From positions 12,733-46,501 of the forward strand of contig JAGRGI010000056.1 in assembly GCA_020445565.1 (NCBI GenBank): a stretch of 33,769 bases of DNA. The letters run 5' to 3'. The position numbers and the translations under genes are program-made. This stretch comes from Chromatiales bacterium. GTDB taxonomy: Bacteria; Pseudomonadota; Gammaproteobacteria; JAGRCI01. The notes under the pieces were generated by a model. It was not told the DNA's origin, made no database searches, and saw only the letters and a program-made list of their open reading frames with translations. Each line of letters opens with the position of its first letter. Within the stretch, counting starts at the first letter, position 1. Below, piece by piece: positions 16,566-24,210 of this stretch.

Positions 16566-17810
16566 GTGAGGACGGGGCTATTGGCAATGCTTTCGGCGTT
16601 GATCGGCCTTGCGTTGGCGACCGGCGCCGTCGAACTCGCCTTGCGCCTTGTGCCCTCGCTGCTCCCGGATGCCTACCTGGATACCCTGCCTCTTCGCGGC
16701 CTCGCCCTGTTGGACCCGAAGCTGGCAAAGGAGATGCCGCTGGAGGGTGTTCCCCTTCCCTACGCGCAGCCTCCAGGCTTTTCGCCTGGTCGGGAATACC
16801 ATAGCGGTCCCCCTGAGGATCTGCGCTTGTACGGCCTGGTGCCCGCTGGCAGGTCCCCGGACGCTGACGCCTATCCGCAGGTCAGATTGCCGCTGGACAG
16901 TCGTGGTTTGCCAAACGCCAAGGCAGTGAGGCACGCGGAGATTCTGTTGGTTGGGGACTCCTTCGCCTTTACGGGGGCGGTCACGGCGCCGCCGGGATTG
17001 CAGAGCGTCCTTGCAGCAAACAGCGGCGCGACAGTCTACAACCTGGGGGTACCGGGAACAGAGTCGCTGCAACAGCATTGGTTGCTGGAACACTATGGCG
17101 GCGCTCTGGGGTTCGATGCCGTGATATGGCTCTATTTCGCTGGCAACGATCTGGATGAGACGCAACGCCTGTTGGCGCGCAAACGCAGCGGTATGGAGAC
17201 CTATGCGGATCTTTTGGCTGAATCGCCTTTATCGCCATTCTTGCTCGGTGAGGTGATTTCGAGCGTGTGGCGCCCGGCAACGGCCAAGGTAGCCCCCGGT
17301 CTTGCCGGTGCCCGGCTGGCGGGATTTCCGGCGGGAGAGCCTGTCTGGTTCCTGCCCCACTACTTGAAGCAGCTTGCCATGGCGGGGGATGAGTGGCAAA
17401 GGCACCCCGCTTGGCCGGTGGTCCGCCAGACCTTGTCCACAGTTCATCGGACTCTGCGTGACCAGGGAAAGCGGATGTTGCTGGTTTATGTCCCCACCAA
17501 GGCCGAGGCTTATTTGCCTTTTCTGGACCCAAAGGATGCGCGCTTGCGGGCCATGGCCGCCATGGGCCAGGGTTCTGTCGATGTTTGGGTCGAAAAGGCC
17601 TGGAAAAATCGGGGGGCCCAGGAGGACATACTGCGTTCTTTCGGCCGCGAGGCCGGTATCGACTTTCTTTCCCTGGTGCCGTTATTCACTCGGATGGCCA
17701 GACAGGGGCAGGCCGCTTACTTTGCCGGCGATACCCACTGGAGTCCATTGGGACAGCGGGCGGCGGCGTTGGAATTAGTACGCTGGTATCTGGACGCTGA
17801 CCACGATTGA
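16566..17810 (+). CDS. Membrane-anchored SGNH-family hydrolase
   Basis: This 414-residue protein has a hydrophobic N-terminal segment (about 4-27), likely a membrane anchor or signal, and an SGNH/GDSL hydrolase fold. Block I is VGDSFAFTG with nucleophile Ser132, the block III Gly-Asn-Asp is at 193-195, and the block V Asp-x-His is Asp389 and His391 (DTHWSPLGQ). The DTHW motif is typical of AlgX/AlgJ-like and related SGNH proteins that acetylate or deacetylate polysaccharides. Nearby manC makes a polysaccharide role attractive but unproven. The GTG start at 16566 keeps the whole hydrophobic segment; an ATG at 16587 is an alternative. A bidirectional terminator follows. Confidence 0.8.
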   Translation: MRTGLLAMLSALIGLALATGAVELALRLVPSLLPDAYLDTLPLRGLALLDPKLAKEMPLEGVPLPYAQPPGFSPGREYHSGPPEDLRLYGLVPAGRSPDADAYPQVRLPLDSRGLPNAKAVRHAEILLVGDSFAFTGAVTAPPGLQSVLAANSGATVYNLGVPGTESLQQHWLLEHYGGALGFDAVIWLYFAGNDLDETQRLLARKRSGMETYADLLAESPLSPFLLGEVISSVWRPATAKVAPGLAGARLAGFPAGEPVWFLPHYLKQLAMAGDEWQRHPAWPVVRQTLSTVHRTLRDQGKRMLLVYVPTKAEAYLPFLDPKDARLRAMAAMGQGSVDVWVEKAWKNRGAQEDILRSFGREAGIDFLSLVPLFTRMARQGQAAYFAGDTHWSPLGQRAAALELVRWYLDADHD

Positions 17811-17817
17811 TCGCCCC

Positions 17818-17850
17818 AAAAAAGCCGGCGGGATATTTTCCCGCCGGCTT
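17818..17850. terminator. Bidirectional intrinsic terminator between convergent genes
   Basis: An 11-bp perfect stem (AAGCCGGCGGG 17822-17832 with CCCGCCGGCTT 17840-17850) encloses a 7-nt loop. The A6 run at 17818-17823 becomes a U tract when read on the minus strand, giving a classical intrinsic terminator for the sulfur-globule-like gene. On the plus strand it can also end the SGNH hydrolase transcript, with a weaker U tract. Confidence 0.85.
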
Positions 17851-17866
17851 CTTCGTAGCGACGTGC

Positions 17867-18151
17867 CTACTTGCTGGAGGAGGTCGAGGCTGGTGCCTGG
17901 GGAACGGTATAACCGCCGTAGTAGGGATAGCCGCCCCAGCCGTAGCCGGGGTAGCCGCCCCAACCATAGCCGGGATAACCGCCCCAGCCGTAGCCGGGAT
18001 AGCCGTAGCCGCCATAATAGGGGTAACCGCCACCCCACCAGGGACCGCCCCAGCCCGGGCCGTCGCCCCACCAGGCCGAGGCATTTTGCGCAGGCAGCGC
18101 GACGGCGCCCACAACGGCAGCAACGGATAGCAGTTTAGCCAACTTTTTCAT
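17867..18151 (-). CDS. Secreted Gly/Tyr/Trp-rich protein, sulfur globule protein-like
   Basis: The 94-residue product has a clear Sec signal peptide (MKKLAKLLSVAAVVGAVALP, probable cleavage after ASA at 23-25). The mature part is made almost only of Gly, Tyr, Pro and Trp, including three copies of GYGWGGYP, and ends in a Ser/Lys tail. Size, signal peptide and composition fit the sulfur globule proteins (Sgp) that coat periplasmic sulfur deposits in Allochromatium and relatives. An AGGGAGAG ribosome-binding site precedes the ATG, a strong terminator follows, and an FNR-like box lies upstream, so it is probably a well-expressed monocistronic gene. Other Gly/Tyr-rich envelope proteins remain possible because composition alone is a weak guide to homology. 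Confidence 0.72.
   Translation of the reverse strand: MKKLAKLLSVAAVVGAVALPAQNASAWWGDGPGWGGPWWGGGYPYYGGYGYPGYGWGGYPGYGWGGYPGYGWGGYPYYGGYTVPQAPASTSSSK
17931..18002 (-). repeat. Three 24-bp tandem repeats inside the sulfur-globule-like gene
   Basis: Units at 17931-17954, 17955-17978 and 17979-18002 each encode GYGWGGYP with only a few base differences. In-frame 24-bp units allow length change by slippage without frameshift. Confidence 0.85.
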
Positions 18152-18347
18152 CGCGTTAACTCTCCCTTCACTATGGGCTCTGACGGCCCATCGAATAGGA
18201 ATTGATCGGAATTCTCGGCTCCGGGATTCCTCGGAGCAACACCGAAATCCAGGACATGCCCGATTCCAGTGCGATCACGATACTAAGGCTAGTTTGCCTG
18301 TTCGAAAAGGGGGATAGGACAACTCTATGTGTGCCGGAAATACATGC

Positions 18348-18361
18348 TTGATCTGTGTCAA
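18348..18361 (-). promoter_or_regulatory. FNR/ANR-type regulator binding site upstream of the sulfur-globule-like gene
   Basis: TTGATCTGTGTCAA matches the FNR/ANR consensus TTGAT-N4-ATCAA at 9 of 10 defined positions. It lies about 200 bases upstream of the sulfur-globule-like ATG, between it and the SDR gene, with a TAGAGT -10-like hexamer about 30 bases downstream on the minus strand. That spacing fits a class II activated promoter and would link expression to low oxygen. It could also be a chance match or a CRP-family site. Confidence 0.45.
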
Positions 18362-18383
18362 GCACCCGCGGCGTTAACATCAC

Positions 18384-19232
18384 TCAACGTGTGATTTCGC
18401 GCTCCTGGGAACCGATACGGCCCAGGATTCTGTCCATGGTGGATGTCGGCAGAAGGCGTTTGAGCGAGGAAAGCAGGTAGGTGGGCCAGGTTACCCGATA
18501 GCGTGCCTTTGGCTCACTGCTTTCCAGGGCGTGCACGACCGGAGCGATCAGCGCTTGCGCCGGCAGGGTGCCGGGAGCGACTGCTCCCTTCTTTTCCAGG
18601 CGTGCCTCCATCGCCGCGTATACCGATCGATGTGCGGAGTTGTGGGCGTCGACGTTGGCCTTCCAGGCCGCCAGGGCATTGGCGCGAAAGCGGCTTTCGA
18701 TGGGGCCGGGTTCGATCAGGCTGATATGTATGCCGGAGCCCCGCAGTTCCAGCCTAAGCGTGTCGGTGAGGCCCTCCAGGGCATATTTGCTGGCCACATA
18801 GGCGCCACGGTAGGGAAGCGCCACCAGCCCCAGAATGGAGCTGTTCTGTATGATGCGACCCTCGCCCTTGATGCGCATGGCCGGTATCAGTTTGCAGGTC
18901 AGTTCGTGGGTGCCGAACACATTGGTCTCGAACTGTTCGCGCAACACCTTCCGGCTGAGATCCTCGACCGCGCCGGGCTGACCATAGGCGCCGTTGTTGA
19001 ACAGGGCGTAGATCTCGCCTCCGGTCAATGCCAGCACCTCTTCTGCCGCTTCTTCGATGGAGTTTGAGTCCGCCAGGTCCAGGCGCAGGCTTTCCAGGCC
19101 CTGTTGGCGCAAGCGTTCCACGTCGTTTTCCTGCCTGGCACTGGCAAAAACCCGGTAGCCGCGATCGCGCAAACCCTGCGCCACCGCCAGCCCGATTCCG
19201 GTCGAGCATCCGGTAATCAATATCGTCTTCAT
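18384..19232 (-). CDS. Short-chain dehydrogenase/reductase
   Basis: This 282-residue classical SDR has an N-terminal Rossmann motif TGCSTGIG (about 8-15), an NNGAYG motif in place of NNAG, catalytic Ser in QNSSILG, and YVASK for the Tyr-x3-Lys pair. The unusually long C-terminal part (about 190-282) resembles SDRs that act on lipid or retinoid-like substrates. Substrate and cofactor preference cannot be read with confidence. It is transcribed alone on the minus strand, divergent from the pomA operon and upstream of the sulfur-globule-like gene. GAGG and GGAC stretches lie before the ATG. Confidence 0.9.
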   Translation of the reverse strand: MKTILITGCSTGIGLAVAQGLRDRGYRVFASARQENDVERLRQQGLESLRLDLADSNSIEEAAEEVLALTGGEIYALFNNGAYGQPGAVEDLSRKVLREQFETNVFGTHELTCKLIPAMRIKGEGRIIQNSSILGLVALPYRGAYVASKYALEGLTDTLRLELRGSGIHISLIEPGPIESRFRANALAAWKANVDAHNSAHRSVYAAMEARLEKKGAVAPGTLPAQALIAPVVHALESSEPKARYRVTWPTYLLSSLKRLLPTSTMDRILGRIGSQEREITR

Positions 19233-19293
19233 TGCAGGTCCGCCTCTGTTGGTCCTGGCGGCAAAGCATACCGTCGCGCAAGGAGCGATTCAC

Positions 19294-19321
19294 TAAAGTT
19301 TCGATGCGCCGGTTCCGCTAC
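19294..19321 (+). promoter_or_regulatory. Sigma-28 (FliA)-like promoter for pomA-pomB-PilZ
   Basis: TAAAGTTT (19294-19301) is a perfect match to the sigma-28 -35 element. TCCGCTAC (19314-19321) matches the -10 GCCGATAA at 5/8 positions after a 12-base spacer. It lies 60 bases before the pomA start codon. The same 12-base spacing occurs in the candidate at 769-796. Confidence 0.55.
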
Positions 19322-19382
19322 TAGCAGCAATCGGAGTCGGCGCAGATGCCGCTCAAACCGCTTACGCGTCAGGAGAGCATCC

Positions 19383-20141
19383 TTGGATCTTGCAACACTC
19401 ATCGGCATGATCGCCGCCGCCGGTATCGTCACTGCGGCCATCGTCACCGGCGGTGATTTGATGGTTTTCATCGACGTTCCCTCGATTCTGATCGTGGTCG
19501 GGGGAACCTTCGGCGTAACGTTGATGCAGGTGACGCTAGGCGACTTTCTGGGTTCCTTTGCCATTGCCGCCAAGGCCTTTCTGAACAAGAGCGAAGACTC
19601 GATGAAGCTCATTGAGGAGGCAGTCAACCTCGCCGACGTGGCCCGCAAGAACGGCCTGCTGGCCCTCGAAGGCGTGGCCATCACCAATGATTTTCTGAAA
19701 AAGGGCATCAGCCTGTGTGTGGACGGGCACGATCCGCAACTGGTGCAGCGCATGCTTTCCAAGGACATCAGTATGGCCATCGAGCGTCATGAGAAGGGGG
19801 CCAAAATGTTTCGCAACATGGCCACCATGGCACCGGCCATGGGCATGATCGGCACCCTGGTGGGCTTGGTTCAGATGCTCTCCAATATGTCCGATCCGGC
19901 GGCCATCGGGCCGGCCATGGCGGTGGCCCTGCTTACTACTCTGTATGGGGCCATGATCGCCAATATGTTCGCTGCTCCGGTGGCCGACAAGCTGAACATA
20001 CGGGCTGCGGAGGAAAAGACCAACCGCAGCCTGATCGTGGAGTCCATCATGGGAATCCAGGAGGGCCTGAATCCCAGGGTCCTGGAGCAGTTGCTGCATA
20101 CCTTCCTGCCAGGCAAGAAGCGTCCGGCTCCCGCCGGCTGA
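19383..20141 (+). CDS. pomA: Flagellar motor stator subunit PomA (MotA family)
   Basis: PomA forms the stator ion channel with PomB and drives flagellar rotation. The product (252 residues from a TTG start) begins MDLATLIG, like Vibrio PomA. Four membrane helices are expected near residues 3-22, 29-50, 150-170 and 180-202, with a large cytoplasmic loop between helices 2 and 3. The TTG at 19383 has an AGGAGAG ribosome-binding site five bases upstream and matches the family N-terminus. The frame is open further upstream, but that extension has no family similarity. A sigma-28-like promoter precedes it and pomB follows after 10 bases. Confidence 0.95.
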   Translation: MDLATLIGMIAAAGIVTAAIVTGGDLMVFIDVPSILIVVGGTFGVTLMQVTLGDFLGSFAIAAKAFLNKSEDSMKLIEEAVNLADVARKNGLLALEGVAITNDFLKKGISLCVDGHDPQLVQRMLSKDISMAIERHEKGAKMFRNMATMAPAMGMIGTLVGLVQMLSNMSDPAAIGPAMAVALLTTLYGAMIANMFAAPVADKLNIRAAEEKTNRSLIVESIMGIQEGLNPRVLEQLLHTFLPGKKRPAPAG

Positions 20142-20151
20142 GGTCCCGACG

Positions 20152-20994
20152 ATGTCCGACGAATGCGAATGTCCCCCATGTCCTGAGGGTCTTCCTGACT
20201 GGCTCGCCACCTTTGCGGACCTCATGTCCCTGCTGATGTGCTTTTTCGTGCTGTTGCTGTCGTTCTCCGTTATCGATGCCCAGAAATACAAGCAGATCGC
20301 CGGTTCCATGCGCATGGCCTTCGGCGTGCAGCGTGATGTGGAAGTGCAGGAGCCCCCCAAAGGGGTCAGCATCATCGCCCAGGAGTTCAGCCCCTCCATG
20401 AGCGAGCCGACGCCGCTCAATGTGGTTCAGCAGCAGACCACGGAGTTCAACGACCCCAATCTCGAAGTGCCCAGGGAACAACTGGAGAAGGCCCTGCAGG
20501 AAGAGGTGGAAAAGGAGATCGAGCAGCAGGCTGAGGAGATCAAGGACGCCCTCAAGGTAGAGATCGAGGAGGGCATGATCACCGTAGAGACCCGCTCCGA
20601 CCGCATTGTGGTGCGCATCAACGAAAAGGGCTCTTTCCCTTCCGGCAGCGCCAATCTGAAGCCCGGATTTCTGGATGTCATGGATCGTATCGCCGGTGTG
20701 ATCAAGACCGACGAAGGTAAGGTCGTGGTCGCTGGGCATACCGATAATATTCCCATCAACACCAGCCGTTTCCGAAGTAATTGGGAGCTGTCCGCCGCGC
20801 GCGCCGTGACCGTTGCCCACGCCCTGGTCGGCGAGGGCGGTATCGATGCCTCCCGTTTGTTGATCGAGGGTCATGCCGAAAACGACCCGCTGGTTCCCAA
20901 CGACAGTTGGGAGAATCGTGCCAAAAACCGGCGTGTGGAGCTGGTGTTGCTGCGTCCTGCGCATGTGCCGGAAGAGGTTGGCGGTGGAAGCTGA
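20152..20994 (+). CDS. pomB: Flagellar motor stator subunit PomB (MotB family, sodium type)
   Basis: This 280-residue stator B subunit has a Cys/Pro-rich N-terminus, one membrane helix TFADLMSLLMCFFVLLLSFS with the ion-carrying Asp23, a plug/linker region with a Glu-rich coiled coil (about 100-140), and an OmpA-like peptidoglycan-binding domain (GHTDNIPI, NWELSAARA, about 150-275). The helix and the following segment (KQIAGSMRMAFGVQ, GVSIIAQEF) closely follow sodium-driven Vibrio PomB rather than proton-type MotB. Ion preference is inferred from this similarity. Its stop is 7 bases before the PilZ gene. Confidence 0.95.
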   Translation: MSDECECPPCPEGLPDWLATFADLMSLLMCFFVLLLSFSVIDAQKYKQIAGSMRMAFGVQRDVEVQEPPKGVSIIAQEFSPSMSEPTPLNVVQQQTTEFNDPNLEVPREQLEKALQEEVEKEIEQQAEEIKDALKVEIEEGMITVETRSDRIVVRINEKGSFPSGSANLKPGFLDVMDRIAGVIKTDEGKVVVAGHTDNIPINTSRFRSNWELSAARAVTVAHALVGEGGIDASRLLIEGHAENDPLVPNDSWENRAKNRRVELVLLRPAHVPEEVGGGS

Positions 20995-21001
20995 GGAAGT
21001 C

Positions 21002-21613
21002 ATGCCTATGGGTTCGAACTCCGCGGATGAGCGGCGTCGCTACTTTCGCGTCGACGACGTCGTTTCCCTGAACTTCTCCGTGATTCCCGCTGACAGCCTG
21101 ACGGCCTGCATCGAGCGTCTGGAGCGCGGCCCGGAGAGCAGCTTTACCCTGCCCGCCAGTCTGGCCGCCATATCCCAGGAACTGCGCGGCAACATGGAGA
21201 AGATCGAACAGCTCAATCCCACCATTGCCGCCTACCTGCGCGGCCTCGATCGCAAGATCGATCTGTTGTCGACGGTTATTCTCAAGCAGCAGAACGAAGC
21301 CCCGCACGTCAGCAGGGCGGTCAATCTCAGTGCCGTAGGCATGGCCTTCCGAACGGAACAGGCATTGGAACTGGACGCCCTGCTGGAACTCAAGTTGCTC
21401 CTGTACCCCTCGCTCACCGGCATACTGACCTATGGCAAGGTCATCAAGTGCGTACACGAACCCGGGATCGATCCCGACTTTCCCCAGCGGGTAGCGGTGG
21501 AGTTCGCCTATATGCGGGACCATGATCGGGATCTGCTGATCAATCATGTGGTCCAGTGCCAGTATCGGCAGTTGCAGGAGCGGCGGCGCAGCCTGGATCT
21601 GGACAATAACTGA
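21002..21613 (+). CDS. PilZ-domain protein with a large helical insertion
   Basis: This 203-residue protein carries both halves of the c-di-GMP-binding PilZ signature: RRRYFR with the RxxxR pair (Arg12 and Arg16) and NLSAVG (108-113). About 90 residues, probably helical (RLERG...KIDLLSTVI), separate them, whereas the usual gap is roughly 20-30. The gene directly follows pomB with a GAGGAAG ribosome-binding site overlapping the pomB stop, so it is part of the stator operon. A role in c-di-GMP control of the motor, as with YcgR-type proteins, is inferred from this context. The reading frame is open upstream inside pomB, but the ATG at 21002 has the better translation signal. Confidence 0.85.
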   Translation: MPMGSNSADERRRYFRVDDVVSLNFSVIPADSLTACIERLERGPESSFTLPASLAAISQELRGNMEKIEQLNPTIAAYLRGLDRKIDLLSTVILKQQNEAPHVSRAVNLSAVGMAFRTEQALELDALLELKLLLYPSLTGILTYGKVIKCVHEPGIDPDFPQRVAVEFAYMRDHDRDLLINHVVQCQYRQLQERRRSLDLDNN

Positions 21614-21643
21614 CATGCGGCACACAAGCGCGCGTGCCGCATG
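21614..21643. terminator. Perfect palindrome after the PilZ gene, possible terminator
   Basis: CATGCGGCAC (21614-21623) and GTGCCGCATG (21634-21643) form a perfect 10-bp stem with a 10-nt GC-rich loop, starting at the base after the PilZ stop codon. No T run follows on either strand. It may be a mRNA 3'-end stabilising hairpin or a regulator site rather than a true intrinsic terminator. Confidence 0.4.
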
Positions 21644-21754
21644 AAACTTCGGCTGCAATGGAATACTGTGAACCGTGCACGGTCGTGCTCGCCGACCGGC
21701 AACTATACTGACGCAGTAGTGTGTATGAATCGACCTTCCAAAGGACTTAGCTAT

Positions 21755-22390
21755 ATGTGGAAACCTCATTTCGCGCCGTGTGTGCGGCTCTATTCCTTGC
21801 TCTTCCTGGCGATTTCTCTTGGTTTCTGGCTGCCGGGGCCGGTTAGGGCGGCAAGCGTTGCCAAAGTCGGCTTTCAGAAGATGTCTCAGCAATCGGCATT
21901 GATATTCGAAGGCCGGGTCATCGCGACCGCCAGCCGGGGCGTCGATACTCGCCTGCCGTTTACCGAAGTGACCTTCGAAATTCTGGACCTGGTCAAGGGT
22001 AATGTCCCCGGTGCCACCGTAACCCTGGGATTCCTGGGCGGTAGCGCTGTCGGTGGGGTTTTGCGGGTGGCCGATATGAATATCCCGCCTGTTGGTGAAC
22101 GAGGGATCTATTTCGTCGAATCCACCGGGCAGCGCCTGGTCCATCCGCTCTATGGCTGGGATCAGGGGCGTTTTCTGGTCAAGAGCGATCCGGCACGCCG
22201 GAGTGCCCTGGTGACCAACGCCGAGGGTGCCGCAGTGCTGACCATCAACAGGAAGGCAAGGCCCGTGACAACCGCGCTGAGTGATGGAACCGCCTTCGGT
22301 GTCGAGGTCACCCGTAATGGGGAGCCCACCGCCGCCATTTCCCTGGAGCAATTCAAACAGGAGATTCGCGATGCGATCCAAGGACACTAA
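21755..22390 (+). CDS. Exported protein of unknown function, coupled to the metalloprotease gene
   Basis: This 211-residue product has a signal peptide (hydrophobic core about 11-27, likely cleavage after VRA near 32). The mature part looks beta-rich (ALIFEGRVIATASRG, VTFEILDLVKGNVPG, TVTLGFLGG), ending in a charged helix (EQFKQEIRDAIQ). I do not recognise the family. The ATG at 21755 has AAGGA nine bases upstream and gives a typical signal peptide; ATG 21725 is an in-frame alternative. Its last 20 bases overlap the start of the matrixin gene, so translational coupling is likely. It may be a partner or inhibitor of the protease, which is inference from context. Confidence 0.7.
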   Translation: MWKPHFAPCVRLYSLLFLAISLGFWLPGPVRAASVAKVGFQKMSQQSALIFEGRVIATASRGVDTRLPFTEVTFEILDLVKGNVPGATVTLGFLGGSAVGGVLRVADMNIPPVGERGIYFVESTGQRLVHPLYGWDQGRFLVKSDPARRSALVTNAEGAAVLTINRKARPVTTALSDGTAFGVEVTRNGEPTAAISLEQFKQEIRDAIQGH

Positions 22391-23504
22391 GAGCGCAGTT
22401 CTGATTCTGGGGCTGACCGGGATTTTCATCAGCCAGTCCGCAGACGCCTTTAAGCTGATTTCCCGTTGGCAGCAACCCGCCACGACGTTTGTCGTCGATA
22501 TTGCCGGGGGCGCATCCAGCCCTTCTGGCGTAACCTGGAACGAGGCATTTTTCGAGGCCGCCGCCGACTGGACCGGGCGCAGCAATTTCACCTTTGACGT
22601 GGTTAACCAATATGCCGATCCCTGCGAGGAGGTTTTCGCCAGCAATGGCGTGGACTACCGCGGCGACATCTGCGGATTCTCCTTCGGTGAGAACACCCTC
22701 GGGGTAACCCTGCTGTTTTTCAACGATCTGGATTCCACTATCAAAGAGGCGGATATCATTTTCAACACCGCCTTCGCGTGGGATGTCTATGACGGTCCCC
22801 TGAACGAATCTGTCATCGATTTTCGGCGGGTGGCGCTGCATGAACTGGGACATGCCCTGGGGCTGGATCATGAAATCGAACTTCCGGCCATTATGTTTCC
22901 GTTCATCGAAGATACCGACGATTTGCAGCAGGACGACATAAACGGTGTTTCCGCACTCTATCCGGTGGTGACTGAAACCGATAACGATCCGTTGCCGAAC
23001 GGCAATCCGGTGCCTGAGGGTTCTCCTATAGCCAGCTTGTTCCTGCAAACGGGCAGCTTGAACATACCGGTCGCCTTTGCCGACGATGGTCGTGCCTATG
23101 CGCTCGCTCTCAGTGAAGTCAGTGGCAGCGAACCCAAGGCGTACACGCTGGAGAGCATGCAGCAGTTGAGTTGGGTTATCGAGAATCTCTCCTTCTCCGG
23201 TTCCATAGCGCCGACCGCCCAGGTTGGCGGAAGCGTTACCCTGCAGGGCAGTCTCGCGTCTGTTCCCACCCCGGCCCTGGCGGCCCGGCTTAGCTCGCTG
23301 GGGCGGGAGTTGACCACCTATCGCATTGAGCCCCGCCTGGTCAGCGGCCGCATCGGCTTTGCGTTTACCGCCGGTGCCGATTTCCCCTCGGGCACGGCCA
23401 CGCTACAGGTGCGGTTGGTGAACTACCCTGATGACCCGCTGGCGCAGGACCCGTGGGACTTCCCGGTCAGCAACACTTTGCAGCAGAGCGTTTTCGTTCA
23501 ATAA
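22371..23504 (+). CDS. Matrixin-type (M10-like) zinc metalloprotease, exported
   Basis: This 377-residue protein has a short N-terminal signal-like segment (about 8-26). The catalytic zinc motif HELGHALGLDH has ligands His157, His161 and His167 and catalytic Glu158, followed by a Met-turn Met175 (AIMFPFIED), as in matrix metalloproteases and other metzincins. The region before it (KLISRWQQPATTFVVDI, WNEAFFEAAADW) matches the start of matrixin catalytic domains. The ~180 C-terminal residues form a beta-rich domain of unknown role. No cysteine-switch propeptide is evident. The ATG at 22371, preceded by CAGGAGA, lies inside the previous gene. Substrate is unknown. Confidence 0.85.
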   Translation: MRSKDTKSAVLILGLTGIFISQSADAFKLISRWQQPATTFVVDIAGGASSPSGVTWNEAFFEAAADWTGRSNFTFDVVNQYADPCEEVFASNGVDYRGDICGFSFGENTLGVTLLFFNDLDSTIKEADIIFNTAFAWDVYDGPLNESVIDFRRVALHELGHALGLDHEIELPAIMFPFIEDTDDLQQDDINGVSALYPVVTETDNDPLPNGNPVPEGSPIASLFLQTGSLNIPVAFADDGRAYALALSEVSGSEPKAYTLESMQQLSWVIENLSFSGSIAPTAQVGGSVTLQGSLASVPTPALAARLSSLGRELTTYRIEPRLVSGRIGFAFTAGADFPSGTATLQVRLVNYPDDPLAQDPWDFPVSNTLQQSVFVQ

Positions 23505-23523
23505 GCCGGAGAAGGCCGGACGC

Positions 23524-24174
23524 TCATTTCCACCCCCGTACGGCACTGGCAGCGCTGTCGTTCAGCGCCCGGGTTAGCAATCCTGTGTTGGACAGGCTGA
23601 TCCGGTAGCGGGCGCCATCGGCCATCGGCAGATAGGTGGCACTGCCGTACAGGGCGTCCATCCAGGGAACCTTCATGGGGCTGTCGTGCAGAAAGTCCCA
23701 AAGGTCCAGGCCCTGAGCCGTGGCCAGGGAATGAACGGAACGGCTGCCGTTGCGCTCTTCATCGAGCTTTCGGTAACGGCCACTGATGCGTTCCAGCCGG
23801 TAGAGTGTATCGAAACCCAACAGGGTGGCGGGGCCGGTCCACTTCAGTACGCGGGCATCCAATTGCCATTCGTCGCCCAGCAGCTCCAGATCCAGGGCGC
23901 GCCCGTCCTCCAGGCGTAGCCTTGCCAGAAACTGCTGTGGTCCCAGGGAACGAAAGTTCACCTCGCCGACCGGCTGTTCCGCCGTCAATCGGCTGTAGGT
24001 GTACAGGTTGGAGGCAATCGATCCGAACAGCATTGCCGCGGCCAGACTGAGCACCGCGGCCCCGCTCCATCCACCGGCACGCACAAGCTTACCGCGGCGC
24101 AGGCGGCGAACCGCGACCACGACCGATATCAGAGCCAGCAACACGAATCCGGCGGCGGCGACTTGCAGTGTCAT
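23524..24174 (-). CDS. Conserved membrane protein, two N-terminal helices and a periplasmic-type domain
   Basis: This 216-residue protein has membrane helices at about 4-22 and 37-56, joined by a basic loop (RRLRRGK), then a ~150-residue soluble domain. The stretch GDEWQLDARVLKW...YRLERISGRYR recalls a conserved proteobacterial family sometimes labelled cation/multidrug efflux pump, but nothing here resembles a transporter, so I do not adopt that name. It lies 36 bases downstream of mutM and ends an apparent minus-strand operon. It converges with the metalloprotease gene with only 19 bases between stops and no clear terminator. Confidence 0.75.
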   Translation of the reverse strand: MTLQVAAAGFVLLALISVVVAVRRLRRGKLVRAGGWSGAAVLSLAAAMLFGSIASNLYTYSRLTAEQPVGEVNFRSLGPQQFLARLRLEDGRALDLELLGDEWQLDARVLKWTGPATLLGFDTLYRLERISGRYRKLDEERNGSRSVHSLATAQGLDLWDFLHDSPMKVPWMDALYGSATYLPMADGARYRISLSNTGLLTRALNDSAASAVRGWK

Positions 24175-24210
24175 AGCCCCTCCTGCGCTTACTATAAATT
24201 GGACAGACTG

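Noticed and set aside
17931-18002. Possible CRISPR-like array
   Set aside because: The 24-bp units are contiguous, in frame and encode GYGWGGYP; there are no spacers or cas genes.
19104-19382. N-terminal extension of PomA
   Set aside because: The extension has no PomA similarity, overlaps the SDR gene, and the TTG at 19383 has a strong ribosome-binding site and the family N-terminus.
20756-22645. 629-codon minus-strand open frame spanning pomB, PilZ and protease genes
   Set aside because: It crosses several well-supported plus-strand genes and intergenic sequence and has no coherent domain.
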